Assembly (NCBI GenBank): GCA_036971475.1
Contig: JBAIZL010000001.1
Coordinates: forward strand, 76,661,271 to 76,725,270
DNA: 64,000 bases
DNA from: Prosapia bicincta
Taxonomy: Eukaryota > Arthropoda > Insecta > Hemiptera > Cercopidae
Reading direction: 5' to 3'
Below the pieces are notes generated by a model. The model had not been told where the DNA came from. It did no database searches and saw nothing but the letters and a program-made list of their open reading frames with translations. Positions 1 through 11,076 of this stretch are shown here, piece after piece (within the stretch, counting starts at the first letter, position 1; each line of letters opens with the position of its first letter). Made by a program: the position numbers and the translations under genes.

Positions 1-403
1 AGTGCTGACTTTTTAATTTCAGGACGATTATTTATAAATTAAATGCAAGCTAAATTTGTATGTATGCATTTACTTCGGCTTTTAAACGTCTTTTTGTGAT
101 TATAAGTTATAATTACCCCCAAACCATTTTCTGACTACGCCATTTTGTTGTTTACGATCTCATACGCTTTCTTCATTTCTTATGGTAGGAGTATTTTCCG
201 ATCTCTATCCTTTAGAATAAAAATTTTGCAAAATCCTTTCTAGAACCCACTTACATAACGAAGAAACCCTCCAAATTTAAAGTCCCTCTTATAGTTTAGA
301 TCAGTCAATAAGTCACTGCCTTATATATGTACTTGCGCCTCCATTGCAGCTTCCCTCGCGCAAGTTTAAAGTTGTCACACTTTACATAAACATCATAATG
401 ATA
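1..403. other. No gene seen
   Basis: AT-rich sequence with no coding pattern. Its last 12 bases, ATCATAATGATA at 392-403, are repeated at 657-668 and read as the left target-site duplication of the palindromic insertion that follows. Confidence 0.6.
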
Positions 404-656
404 TAAATAATATTCGAGCTGGCTTGTGAGTGAAAGTTATAATTAAATAATAAATATGCTACAACTCACAAATATAAAAACTTTATTTTCATACGCGTTT
501 CAACGACAATTTGTTGCCATCCTCAGTGAAGCTACACAAATAAGCTTAATTTGATTTGTGTAGCATCACTGAGGATGGCGACAAATTGTCGTTGAAACGC
601 GTATGAAAATAAAGTTTTTATATTTGTGAGTTGTAGCATATTTATTCTTTAATTAT
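404..656. mobile_element. Palindromic PLE-type terminal insertion with 12-bp target duplication
   Basis: A 253-bp insertion flanked by the direct repeat ATCATAATGATA (392-403 and 657-668). Nearly the whole insert is an imperfect palindrome (about 439-540 against 550-656). Each arm carries CTGAGGA, a hairpin, then GAAACGCGTA: plus strand 569-603, and on the minus strand within about 486-530. No ORF is present. Two terminal modules joined head to head match what is known of Penelope-like element insertions, some of which carry hammerhead ribozyme motifs. Family membership is inferred from related modules elsewhere in the window, one of which (22066-22214) abuts PLE coding sequence. Confidence 0.65.
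562..606 (+). ncRNA. Hammerhead-like motif (degenerate)
   Basis: CTGAGGA at 569-575 is followed by one T, then a hairpin closed by GG/TT wobbles and CGAC/GTCG pairs, then GAAAC at 594-598 and the palindrome ACGCGT with A as the NUH cleavage base. Only three base pairs of stem I (TCA/TGA) are visible. The order matches a type I hammerhead with one extra base before stem II. Self-cleavage is not shown. Confidence 0.4.
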
Positions 657-668
657 ATCATAATGATA

Positions 669-1104
669 GTTGATAGTATACGATAAATTTACATATTATT
701 ATAAGGAGTATTTATTGTTAATTCAGTCATTGTTAGAAAAAAGTAGTTTAGTTTAAAAATTCACTGTTGATACATATCTATAAATAAAATATTATTTTAC
801 TAATAATAGCTTTTTCCTATAAAATTTAACATTAAAAAAATATTTTAAATGCATATTGATTCATTTGAAAAAGGCCCAAATATGAGAAAATGAGTTTTAA
901 TGAATGTAATTATATAGAAATATTATTCAAGTACTTATCTTTTATATTATAAAATAGTTTAAAAAAATCTACAAAACGTGTAGGATATTTTATTTTTAAA
1001 TTTCGCTGATACTTCGATTATCTCAAAACCTCTTTATTTACAACATGATCGTTCTTCCATCTAGAGCAAGAATCACTAAACTACTGGAAGAGTTTACTCT
1101 AGAA
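669..1104. other. No gene seen
   Basis: AT-rich sequence without recognisable coding or repeat structure. Confidence 0.5.
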
Positions 1105-1180
1105 CAGCGGTTGCCAACCCGTGGTACGCGTACCCCGAGGGGTACTTAGAAGCTCGTGGGGGTACACGAAAAATACCAGT
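1105..1180 (+). mobile_element. Possible hAT (Charlie-like) terminus
   Basis: CAGCGGTTGCCAACCCGTGG, followed by a short palindrome around GGTACGCGTACC, resembles the 5' terminal inverted repeat of Charlie-type hAT transposons. I did not find a matching inverted terminus downstream, so this may be a solo or truncated end. The small ORFs at 1207-1450 on both strands are unrecognised and are probably not genes. Confidence 0.35.
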
Positions 1181-1925
1181 AATGGCGGACATCAATATTT
1201 CACACTTTAGATTTGAAGCAAATACGAGGTTACAGTAGTAGTTGACAAGATAGTTGGCGTGTTGTTAATCGGATATTGCGTAGAGCTTGTATGTTTGTGT
1301 GCCACTGAAAGCACAGAATATAATAGCGATGGGAAACAGCTGTTCCAGATTTGGGTGAACAATACAAATGCAGGAATGTGTCTACGATTTGATGATAGCA
1401 AACTTTCAGGAAACCGTCTGTCATGTTGGCCACACAAAAATATCATATAATTTCACCTCGGTTTATTTATTAGTATAATTCTTGTACTTGAAAATTTTAA
1501 TTCTTGAATAAAAAGTCCGTAGCTTATTTTAAATCTTCACATAGTTGAAACAATTTGAGCGAGTTTATGCATTTTTAATTTGAATGAATGTTCTATTTAC
1601 ATTACAGTCCAGACGTTATTGACTGGCGATACATGGAATGGCGGGGAGACTGAGTCACAAATGACGTCATCCAAATTTTATATGCAGTGTGGGTTATTCA
1701 CTGTAAGCTACACTGGCTCATTCATTCCTATTATCAATGCTTGCGTGTTATCAGGAGTTGTCTTTTTGAAAGAGAAAGGTTAAATTAGGTTTTAATTAAT
1801 ACCAATTAGCATTATTGTCTATTTATTTGTAGGGTGATAGATGTTACATGTTTTAAATGTGATTAAATTTTATTTTCACATGTTTTATTTTGATGTAGTT
1901 TTTAAATTGTCAACAAAGAGATTGA
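1181..1925. other. No supported gene
   Basis: Only short ORFs (longest 79 codons, overlapping on both strands) without recognisable motifs. This could be internal sequence of the hAT-like element that begins at 1105. Confidence 0.4.
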
Positions 1926-2110
1926 AAAATGAAATCAATGAAGAATAAGTTGTAAGGTATAAGTCGCATTTGACCTGGGTTGTGAGTCAGGCGACTTGTC
2001 ATCATCATCGGTGAGATGCAACTAAACTTACTGATGATGACATAAGTCATGAAACGCGTATGAAAATAAAGTGTTTATAATTGTGAGTTGTGTACAATTA
2101 TTTATTAATA
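1926..2110 (+). repeat. PLE-type terminal module with hammerhead-like core
   Basis: CTGATGA at 2031-2037, a TGAC-ATAA-GTCA hairpin, then GAAACGCGTA at 2051-2060, followed by the same AAAATAAAGT...TTGTGAGTTG context as the 404-656 insertion. A partial inverted counterpart (CATCATCATCGGTGAG) lies at about 2000-2015. The element is a decayed member of the same class. Confidence 0.5.
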
Positions 2111-2202
2111 ACATTGTTAGGTGTTGAATTAGAAGTTTAATTAATAAAATGTATTGGAGTTAAATGATACGGGTTTTTTCATTTACGATCATTAATATAT
2201 AC

Positions 2203-2892
2203 ATACTGTATATAAACGGATGTATGTATGTGTGTATGTATCTTATGGACGCCTAAACAGCTATACAGAAGTTGATGATATTTGGAGGGTTTGTTTAACA
2301 TATTCCCAGGATAGTTCGTGTGACGTTTGGTGTAGATCCATCTACAGGGCTCCGCCCCAGAGGCTTAAGATGGTTCAAAAACCTATATATGTATATATGT
2401 ATGTATCTTATGGACGCCTAAACTGCTAAACAGAAGTTAATATAATTTGAAGGGATTGTTTAACAAATATACATTATATAGGTTTTTGAACAATCCTAAG
2501 CCTCTGGGGCGAAGCCCTGCGGATGGATCTACACCGAACTTCACACGAACCATCCTGGGAATATACTAAACAATCTCTCCCAATTTCATTTCTATTCAGC
2601 GGTTTAGGCGTTCATGAGATACATACATACACAGGCACATATATACATACATACATACATCATTTTTTGAACCATCCTAAGCCTCTGGGGCGGAGTCCTG
2701 TAGATGGATCTACACCAAACTTCACATAAACCTTCTTGGGAATATGTTAAACAATCCCTCCAAATTTCATCAACTTCTGTTCGGCGTCTATAACATACAT
2801 TCACACATACCCGCACACACACACACACACAATCACACACACGCGCGCATACATACACATACAAGCATTTAATTTTGTATACAGTATATAGA
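2203..2892. repeat. Composite inverted and direct repeat, GTATGTA-rich
   Basis: A unit running from 'ggacgcctaaacagc' to 'ggcttaagatggttc' is present forward at about 2235-2380, partially forward at about 2408-2465, and in reverse at about 2483-2620 and 2660-2795. The arms are separated by ATAC/GTAT simple repeats and bounded by the near-palindromic ends TACTGTATATA (near 2205) and TATACAGTATATA (near 2880). It has no coding capacity. The structure suggests a non-autonomous transposon or foldback element of unknown class. Confidence 0.5.
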
Positions 2893-2912
2893 TTACAAGT
2901 AATATAAATACT

Positions 2913-3075
2913 TATTACACTTTGATAATACTTGCGACCAGACCTTTTGTTAACTAAACGTTGTTAAATTGTTTACTTACACTTGGAGGAAACGTTAACA
3001 ATTTAACAACCTTTAGTTAACAAAAAGTCTGGTAGCAAATAATATCAAAAGTGTATTAAGTAATTAACAACTAGC
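2913..3075. repeat. PLE-type palindrome, core deleted
   Basis: The arms (about 2938-2980 and 3000-3046) match the arms of the 6878-7093 insertion, including CACTTGGAGG and CTGGT at the outer ends. The CTGAGGA hairpin core between CACTTGGAGG and AACGTT is missing here, so this is a deleted sister copy. Confidence 0.55.
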
Positions 3076-3879
3076 TCATCATGAACAGCAACAAGGTTTC
3101 GATATTTAATATAAATATGTATATACATATGAGGGAATCACAATATTAAGTAGCAAAACAGAAAGCGAATTTCAATCCAATTTTCTATTTTCCACTCTAT
3201 ACAGTGTATGGTGTTTGACTATTATTTTTGATTGTTGTTACTTATTCACTCTCTCTATTTTTCGTTTGTAATTTATGAAGCTGGTAGTGGCCTTTAGCTT
3301 ATCATTCTATCCACCTCTTGTAATGCTTCACTATTGGAAGGAACTATTGCAAAAACATACATAAAGCAATACAAATTTTAAATAGTATATATTTTAATTA
3401 ATTTAACATAACAAAATTCTGAAATATATACATAAATAATAACAGTTAATGATGATTGAACAAACTAAAATTTTAGCCTATACATCTAAAGTTAAAATCC
3501 ACAACGAACTCCTAGAAAGGATCTAGTTTTTAAATAACTTTTAAAGTCTCGAAGACTCAATATTGACAGAACTGTAATTTTGAATGCGAGGAACTACGAA
3601 TAATTATTGAATAATGGAACTACGAAGTGAGCGCACCTTCCCGTTTGCAGGTAATAAGCCAGCCTGTCAGAGAAGAGACGTCTGGTGGCCCTAAGGGTGT
3701 GTAGCGTCTGTCATGCGATAATGGCTGCCGATAGGAATATGGCGAGGGCTTTTAGTATTACGTCTGGGATTAGGGAGCAGCGATTCCCCATGTTTTTAAG
3801 AATCAAAATGGCATCAAATAATTATAATATTAACTTACGGCTAATTAGAAAGTTGACATAAGATTAATGTCTATACAAT
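3076..3879. other. No gene seen
   Basis: AT-rich sequence. Around 3640-3780 the base composition rises, but I recognise no ORF or repeat. Confidence 0.4.
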
Positions 3880-4195
3880 TATAACGTAAGATTAGACTAT
3901 TCCTAGATACAGTGAAGGGCTTAAAACTAACCAACATTAACTTAGGTACAGTGAAGGGCTTAAACTGACCAATATTACAAAACTAAGGTATAGTGAAGGG
4001 CTGCAAGTAGAATTTAACTCTACCAATTACTAAAAAAAACTTAGAATTAACCAACATTAACTTAGGTACAATGAAGGGCTTAAAACTGACAAATGTTACA
4101 AAACTAAGGTATAGTGAAGGGCTGGAAGTAACAAAATGTAACTAAACCAATTACTGTAAAAGACTTAAAACTAACAGACATTACTGAGGTACAGT
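3880..4195. repeat. Minisatellite field, left part
   Basis: Degenerate tandem copies of a roughly 40-base unit of the form 'GTACAGTGAAGGGCTTAAAA' followed by 'CTAACCAACATTAACT'. The field continues after the hAT insertion. Its last 8 bases, GGTACAGT, are the left target duplication of that insertion. Confidence 0.75.
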
Positions 4196-4767
<572 letters not shown>

Positions 4768-6070
4768 GGTACAGTGAAGAGCTTAAAATTGACCAATATT
4801 ACAAAACTAAGGTATAGTGAAGGGCTGTAAGTAACAAAATTTAATTAGACCAATAACTGTAAAAGCCTTAAAACTAACCAATATTTACTAAATCAAGTAC
4901 AGTGTCGGGGTGAAAACCGACCAACATTAACTAAACTGAGTTATAATGAAGGGCTGAAACTAACATTAACTAAATCATGTATAGTGAAGGGCATAAAATT
5001 AACAAACGTTAAGAAACCTTTGGTAAAGTCAAGGGTTTAAAAAAACAACATTAACTAAATCATGTATAGTGAAGGGCTTAAAACCGACCAACATTAACTA
5101 AACTAGGGTTTATAGAAGGGCTGAAACTAACAAACATTAACTTAACTTAGGTACAGTGAAGGGCTTGTAACTGGGCTAACGCTAACTAAACTAAGGTTCA
5201 GTGCAGGACTTCAAACTAAACCAAGTTCAGTGAAGGGCTTAAAACCGACCAACATTAACTAAACTAGGGTTTATAGAAGGGCTGAAACTAACAAACATTA
5301 ACTTAACTTAGGTACAGTGAAGGGCTTGTAACTGGGCTAACGCTAACTAAACTAAGGTTCAGTGCAGGACTTCAAACTAAACCAAGTTCAGTGAAGGGCT
5401 TAAAACCGACCAACATTAACTAAACTAGGGTTTATAGAAGGGCTGAAACTAACAAACATTAACTTAACTTAGGTACAGTGAAGGGCTTGTAACTGGGCTA
5501 ACGCTAACTAAACTAAGGTTCAGTGCAGGACTTCAAACTAAACCAAGTTCAGTGAAGGGCTTAAAACCGACCAACATTAACTAAACTAGGGTTTATAGAA
5601 GGGCTGAAACTAACAAACATTAACTTAACTTAGGTACAGTGAAGGGCTTGTAACTGGCTAACGCTAACTAAACTAAGGTTCAGTGCAGGACTTCAAACTA
5701 AACCAAGTTCAGTGAAGGGCTTAAAACCGACCAACATTAACTAAACTAGGGTTTATAGAAGGGCTGAAACTAACAAACATTAACTTAACTTAGGTACAGT
5801 GAAGGGCTTGTAACTGGCTAACGCTAACTAAACTAAGGTATAGTGAATGGTTGAAACTAACAAACATTAACTTAATTTACGTACACTGAAGGGCTTGTAA
5901 CTGGCTAACGCTAACTAAACTAAGGTATAGTGAATGGTTGAAACTAACAAACATTAACTTAATTTACGTACACTGAAGGGCTTGTAACTGGCTAACGCTA
6001 ACTAAACTAAGGTATAGTGAATGGTTGAAACTAACAAACATTAACTAAACCAAGTACAATGATGAGCTTA
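4768..6070. repeat. Minisatellite field with 161-bp and 87-bp higher-order units
   Basis: Continuation of the 40-base-unit array. A higher-order repeat of 161 bp starts at CCAAGTTCAGTG at 5221, 5382, 5543 and 5703 (the 160-bp spacing reflects one lost G), with near-identical copies. It then gives way to an 87-bp unit beginning CTGGCTAACG at 5814, 5901 and 5988. The near identity of adjacent copies implies recent local expansion. There is no coding sequence. Confidence 0.9.
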
Positions 6071-6855
6071 AAACTATATTATATTAAACAGAAATGTTAG
6101 TAAGCTATGTGTATCGGATAGTAGAGGATAAACGTTTGGACTTTAGAGGGTAAAAAGGGCTTTAGGACGGCTAGACTAATTTCAAAGGGCTGTTTTGTAA
6201 ATGGCAGATCCTTGTGAGTACCAAAGATAACGGGCAGGTACGTGTTCCATGAGATCGCTTTCTCTAAATGCCTCGCACCAGTTTCACATGAGATAACTCG
6301 TTCTTCTGCTCTGATTACTTGACCTTAGGTACTGTTATTGCAACCCATGGAACTGCATTCGGTCGATAGGTTTGTCGCAGCCAGTATCCCGCCTAGCACT
6401 CCGTGTAACCCTTGATAGTGATTCACTAATCATTAAACCGTTTAATAAAACATCTGGCAGACGATTCTTACATAACAAGCTACTTCCGGTTAATATTGGC
6501 CAGGTGCCAGGCACGGGTTCGTGCATTGTAAGGGGATCGTACGTAATCAACGGAAAGGGAACGGAATTGTGCACGTATTTTGTAATGAAAACGTACATCA
6601 ACGTTGAAAAAGCTTTAGGTAAAATTAAAAAGGCAAACAATTTTTATCACACCTGACATATGCTTCTAATGATGAATGCGGTGTCAACTGATAACACGAT
6701 AACGTAACATGTTATCTACTGAAATGTAAACAACACATTAATTCCTCGAACACCAAAACTTTTTAACAGTGGAAATAAATAAGGGAGATAGAAATTTAGT
6801 AAATTTTAAAGGGCTTTAATTTATTGGTTATCTAAATCTAAACTAAATAGCAAAG
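6071..6855. other. No supported gene
   Basis: Overlapping ORFs of 94 codons (plus, 6372-6656) and 101 codons (minus, 6335-6640) are present. I recognise neither, and both being open suggests chance or part of an unknown repeat. The composition is less AT-rich around 6230-6560. Confidence 0.4.
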
Positions 6856-6877
6856 ATAAATAAGTAATTTATCGAAA

Positions 6878-7093
6878 TCTTGTTGCTGTTCATGACAAGC
6901 TGGTTGTTAATTACTTATTATACTTTAATATTACTTGCAACCATACTTTTTTTTACTAAAGGTTGTTAAATTGTTAACTTACACTTGGAGGCTGAGGAAG
7001 TCGCAAGACGAAAACGTTTCCTCCAAGTGTAAGTTAACAATTTAACAACCGTTAGTAAACAAAACGTCTGGTCAAAAGTAACATCAAAGTGTA
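6878..7093. mobile_element. PLE-type palindromic insertion with 22-bp flanking direct repeat
   Basis: A 216-bp insert between two 22-bp direct repeats (6856-6877 and 7094-7115). Part of the repeat could belong to the element end. The insert is an inverted repeat (about 6908-6991 against 7020-7106) whose centre holds the best hammerhead-like core of the window. Compare 2913-3075, the core-deleted sister. Confidence 0.65.
6982..7029 (+). ncRNA. Hammerhead ribozyme-like motif, best copy
   Basis: Stem I is a perfect 10-bp pairing of CACTTGGAGG (6982-6991) with CCTCCAAGTG (7020-7029). Core CTGAGGA is at 6992-6998, followed by one extra A, stem II GTC-GCAA-GAC (7000-7009), GAAA (7010-7013), and the self-complementary AACGTT spanning the last A of GAAA to 7018 as stem III. 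T7019 is then the base preceding the predicted cleavage. This is the domain order of a type I hammerhead. Its very short, palindromic stem III is the kind known to work as a dimer. The extra base before stem II departs from the canonical form, so activity is a hypothesis. Confidence 0.55.
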
Positions 7094-7115
7094 ATAAATA
7101 AGTAATTTATCGAAA

Positions 7116-7701
7116 ATTTATAATTAAATTTTCATTGCAATGATTTTTAGAATTATGAAATTGGACAAAAAGGGGTTTTATAGAATTTTTGTTTAATTAT
7201 ACCTTAAAAATGTAAAAAAAGATTTCATGAATTATAGTGTTGTGTTTATTTTATGCTTCCTAAATAAATATAGATTCAACTCTTCGAACACATTGTCATA
7301 ATAATAAAAAATGTTATCTTTAAATATTTTAAAATAAATTTTTAACAAAATATGGGCTTAGTTTGTGAGTTATTAACAAAATAATAACGAACACTAAATT
7401 ATAAAGATTAGTTGATTTTCTCTACGGATTTCAGTAACAAAGTCATCATCATTGTACACAAATTCTGCACTAAACCTATACGAATGTGAGTTGGTATTCG
7501 TTTATTTAATTAAACGTTTTTTGTTTATGCACGCTTTGCTCCATAGGTCTATGTACTCAATTGTTAAAGTGCACTTGTATAAAGCCTAATATCAGGTATT
7601 TTCTAATAAGCCCCGCATATACCTAATGTTTTATAAAATTACAACCAACTCTATCCTAACTAGATACTTCATAGGTATACTTTAATTTAAGTATATAGTA
7701 A
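7116..7701. other. No gene; degenerate PLE-type motif at 7425-7465
   Basis: AT-rich DNA. At 7420-7465 the minus strand reads TGATGATGACTTTGTTACTGAAATCCG, cut here by mutation, which resembles the hammerhead-like motif at 8176-8220 in decayed form. Nothing else is recognised. Confidence 0.4.
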
Positions 7702-8132
7702 TCTATACTATTATATAAAAATGTAATTTCCGTGTGTGTGTGTGTGTGTGTTACTCAATCACGTAAAAACTACTGGAATCATTGAGCTAAAGTTTTACAT
7801 GGATATTCTTAGGGTCCCTGGTTAACACTTAGGCCTATTTTTATTTAAAAATTCCATCAGGGCACCGCCCCACTTTCCTTGAAATCTCCTTTAACACTCA
7901 ATTATCTATACTCCATTACATACTTGGCTTAATCAGATGATAGTAAATGTGTTTGTAATCACCTGCAACAGTTACTTTTAAACACAATAAACAGGTGATA
8001 GTAAATGTTTATTGTTATTCATCTTTCAAGGTTAATTATACTTTACAAATGTCAGGTTACAAGTAGAAGCTTTTTCCTCTCTTGGTTTTCCAAGACGATA
8101 ATCGGTAAGTTTAAAAACTATAGTTTGATATA

Positions 8133-8328
8133 AACAAATAAAAACATACACAAAACTCACAAATTAATCATTTATTTACTCATACGCGTTTCAATGACCA
8201 AGTCATCATCATCAGTGAGTGTTGTTACTACTACAAACTCTAACTTACCACAAGTTGTATGTTTGTGTATGTTTTTATTTGTTTTTAACATAACCTCACA
8301 AGCTAAGCTCAAAGAATACCTATTTGTT
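8133..8328 (-). mobile_element. PLE-type terminal insertion nested in the Helitron, 14-bp target duplication
   Basis: The insert is bounded by the 14-bp direct repeat TATAGTTTGATATA (8119-8132 and 8329-8342). Its arms are the inverted sequences around AAACAAATAAAAACATACAC and its complement. The minus strand carries CTGATGA (8209-8215), a GATGAC-TTG-GTCATT hairpin, GAAACGCGTA (8183-8192) and a 5-bp stem I (ACTCA/TGAGT). It gives a clear relative age: the Helitron came first. Confidence 0.7.
8176..8220 (-). ncRNA. Hammerhead-like motif
   Basis: CTGATGA is followed by one T, then a six-pair stem II closed by a G-U pair, GAAA, palindromic ACGCGT, A as the cleavage-site base, and stem I of five pairs (ACTCA/TGAGT). 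The architecture is the same as at 6982-7029, with different stem sequences that still pair. Confidence 0.5.
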
Positions 8329-8481
8329 TATAGTTTGATATATTTATTGGAATTTAATTTTAGTTAATTAAATTCAACCCAAATACAAATACAAATTAAA
8401 TCAATACCACGGTTTTTCTAGCATCCGTGAATTAATACAAATATACGTTAACCCCGTACGAAGGACGGGTACTCTGCTAGT

Positions 8482-9481
8482 TTTGTATAAATTTACAACT
8501 AAATCTATTCAACTGGATACTTTATAAGTACATTTTAATATAGGTAAATAGTAATGTTGTATAAAATAGTGTAATGTCCTACACTCCAATTTTAAAACTG
8601 ACCAAATTTTAAAACTACCTTTACTGGCTCAATTAATCAGATTATTCACGTTCAGTAATAATGGATAAAAATTGACACTTGGTGGCTATAGAAAACAATT
8701 TGAAAATGAGAGGACATATTAGAAAAGACCCCTAATTTCTAACAAACCAAAATAAAAACACATATTAAAAGCAAAAATACTGTATCAAATGTATATAGAA
8801 AAAACAGCTTTGAATAAAAAGAAATAAGAATATATGTATCTAAAATGACTAAACCACTCGAGAAGATTTTGTACAGTTGTGTCTGGAGACAACTGGAATC
8901 CATTAACTTGGGCTAAAAATAGTTATGGTTTATTTCTATTCGTCTGGTTAGAGGCCTTACAGCAACACACGAGCCTAAACTTGCGTGGCAATACTTAGAG
9001 AATACTGCAGTTCCTTTATAGCATCGACGTGATTGATATGTTGGAAGAGAATGAAATAGATGTTGACTATCGTAAATTTCTGCCATTCCTAGTAGGGTCT
9101 ACTGTCATATTAAATCTTCTCGACGCGTTTCGGGGAATCTTTATCAGCATTATTAGAACTTTCTATGAACCGTATTGTTTGAAGGTTCTAAGAAACGCGA
9201 CTACGTGACAATGCTAGGAATGACACAAAACAAAGATACGTATTGGTTAACAGTTTTGTATAGAATATCAAAAGGTCATCAATAAATCTGCTGTGTTCGA
9301 AATATTTTTAATATTTCGCTGCTTTAACTGTAAATTACTCTGTATGGATGGTTAACATAACCTCAATGTTTGTCGTTAACTCTAGGCTCATTAACAAGAG
9401 AAACAGAGCACGGTGGCTGGTACACTTATCTAACCTTTCTTCCCCTATCCAACCTCTGTCAGTTAATCTTAACCGTAATTA
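8482..9481. other. No gene; decayed PLE-type module at about 9080-9225
   Basis: AT-rich DNA. At 9115-9155 the minus strand has CTGATAA, then GAAACGCGTC, and outer inverted CATTCCTAG/CTAGGAATG at about 9083 and 9213. This resembles the other PLE terminal modules but with a mutated core. The 64-codon ORF at 9370 is unrecognised and overlaps the next element. Confidence 0.4.
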
Positions 9482-9979
9482 ACCGTAACCTCTCTAATTC
9501 GTTACCTTCTGTAATTCGCCATCGAATTGGTGACAGTAATAACAAACATCGTACGGTTACCTAATATAGGCGCCATCAGAAAAGAATTCTTTAGTACAAA
9601 AGAAATTGGCTGACTTTTTTAACTAAAACGTAAATAGATTTAACTATCATATTTTTTTGGCAAGTATTAATGTTCTTACAAGGAACTGTAATATGTTTTT
9701 TACAGTTAATATGTTATTTTATGAAAATAAAATAACGTATTACGTATTGTACTTGTGATTACTATACTGCAGGCTACTAGTATTTTATAGTGCTGTATAA
9801 GAGTGTTGTCAAGTTTTTCGGCCGACAAAAACTAAGTAAGTACAATAATTACATTACATGCCTACATACGTATCTATGTGATATGTTTACCCACAATTAC
9901 ATGTCAATTTCACAACTTCCGTAATTCGTCTTTTTCTCGAATTTGTCACCCTTCGTGACGAATTAGAGAGGTTCTACTG
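9482..9979. mobile_element. pogo/Tigger-type MITE, TA flanked
   Basis: The left end ACCGTAACCTCTCTAATTCG (9482) and the right end CGAATTAGAGAGGTTCTACTG (ending 9979) form terminal inverted repeats, with TA at 9480-9481 and 9980-9981. Internal AATTCG/CGAATT strings repeat near each end. TA target and CAGTA-type ends indicate the Tc1-mariner/pogo group. There is no transposase in this 498-bp element. Confidence 0.7.
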
Positions 9980-10090
9980 TATTTAACAGAAGCGTTTACG
10001 TGATACCACCGGCGGTTATAACAAGCAGCAAGGACTATTAACGCATAGGGACAAGAACCTCCAGTATTGAGTATTAATTTGAAGGATGGC

Positions 10091-10140
10091 ACCTGATATA
10101 TACCTACTCTCTATTGAAGTCATAGACACGTGTCTAATCC
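10091..10140 (+). repeat. Direct repeat, copy 1, flanking a PLE fragment
   Basis: A string beginning ACCTGATATATACCTACTCT recurs at 11022 with few changes over about 45 bases. The two copies bracket the PLE 3' fragment 931 bp apart. They may be terminal repeats of the element (PLEs can carry LTR-like direct repeats) or a target feature. Confidence 0.6.
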
Positions 10141-10960
10141 ATCAGAGAATACGTGGATGTAATGGTAGGATTGCGGAAGAGGCATGACGATTCCCTGTAC
10201 GAAGAACTTAATACATCGCTCGACAAAACGGCTACTAACACACTCATAGACAACATACTCAGGAAAATTAAACATAAACACCATCAAACTGCCACGCAGA
10301 CAAACCACACAAAAAACAACAAATACATATCCCTCCCCTACCACAACAAAAACACACACAAAATAGCCTCCACATTCAAAAAACTCCATTCCAAATATCC
10401 TACAAAACAACAAACACTTTAAGACAGCACATACAACCTTTTCAAAAAGAAACTGACAAATACAAACTCTCAGGTATTTACAAATTAACTTGTAACGATT
10501 GTCCCAGCTATTACATCGGCCAAACCGGCAGGTCATTCTATACACGCTTCGAAGAACACATTACCCCAAAAAAACAAACAACCCCTAAGTCTAGCTACGC
10601 AAAACACCTAAATACACCCAACACACACGCGCACACACCGACATACACACTAATTTAAATGTTCTATACACATTAAAACAAAGTAAAAAACTAACAACCT
10701 TAGAAAAATATGAAATATACAAACACTACGCAACAGATAAAGAAAACATATTAAATGATCACACACACTTTGAAGCCAACAGCCTTTTCTATTATATGAC
10801 ACACAACCGAAACAACCCACCCACCCAGCATAAATCCATTTCCGTTAGAGCCTTTACACCTCACCGATGCCGCCAGTAGAGGGTTAGCTTCGTAAAAGGA
10901 ACGAATGTTTTGAAACGCATCAGCAAGTTACTTAGTTAAGTATTTTTAAATTTAGTTTAA
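10141..10960 (+). pseudogene. Penelope-like element, C-terminal fragment with GIY-YIG endonuclease
   Basis: The region downstream of the reverse transcriptase of a PLE is readable in pieces. At 10153-10422 a basic linker contains KYISLPYHNK. After a frameshift near 10420, at about 10460-10655, comes the GIY-YIG domain (SGIYKLTCNDC, SYYIGQTGRSF, RFEEH) with its motif residues intact. After a stop at about 10657, a further frame (LTTLEKYEIYKHY, ENILNDHTHFEANSLF) runs to about 10830. The protein would nick DNA to prime reverse transcription. The reverse transcriptase itself is absent, so this is 5'-truncated and broken. The tail near 10918 has GAAACGC. Confidence 0.8.
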
Positions 10961-11021
10961 AATTAGATTTCCTGGTGTTACGTGGAGGGATGATCAAGGC
11001 CACGCGTAAGCAGGGAAGCGT

Positions 11022-11076
11022 ACCTGATATATACCTACTCTCTATCGAAATCATAGACAAGTTTCTAACTTATCTG
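11022..11076 (+). repeat. Direct repeat, copy 2
   Basis: Second copy of the string at 10091, with substitutions (TATCGAAATC for TATTGAAGTC). See copy 1. Confidence 0.6.

Larger units (their letters stand above)
7702..8480 (+). mobile_element. Non-autonomous Helitron
   Basis: The 5' end is TCTATACTATTATATAAAA preceded by A (7701). The 3' end is CTAG at 8477-8480 followed by T (8481), preceded about 8 bases upstream by a CCCGT/ACGGG hairpin at about 8453-8470. TC at the start, a subterminal hairpin, a CTAG end and insertion between A and T are the diagnostic marks of Helitrons. It has no Rep/helicase coding region. A (GT)n run lies near the 5' end and a PLE tail is nested at 8133-8328; without that, the element is about 570 bp. 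Confidence 0.75.

Noticed and set aside
5060..6050. Regular repeats that could suggest a CRISPR-like array
   Set aside because: The units are contiguous with no unique spacers, in an obviously eukaryotic repeat context; it is a minisatellite.
6335..6656. Overlapping 94- and 101-codon ORFs on opposite strands
   Set aside because: No motif recognised, no splice or composition support; mutual overlap suggests chance.
10120..10545. 141-codon minus-strand ORF
   Set aside because: It is antisense to the PLE GIY-YIG fragment, whose plus-strand residues are clearly recognisable.
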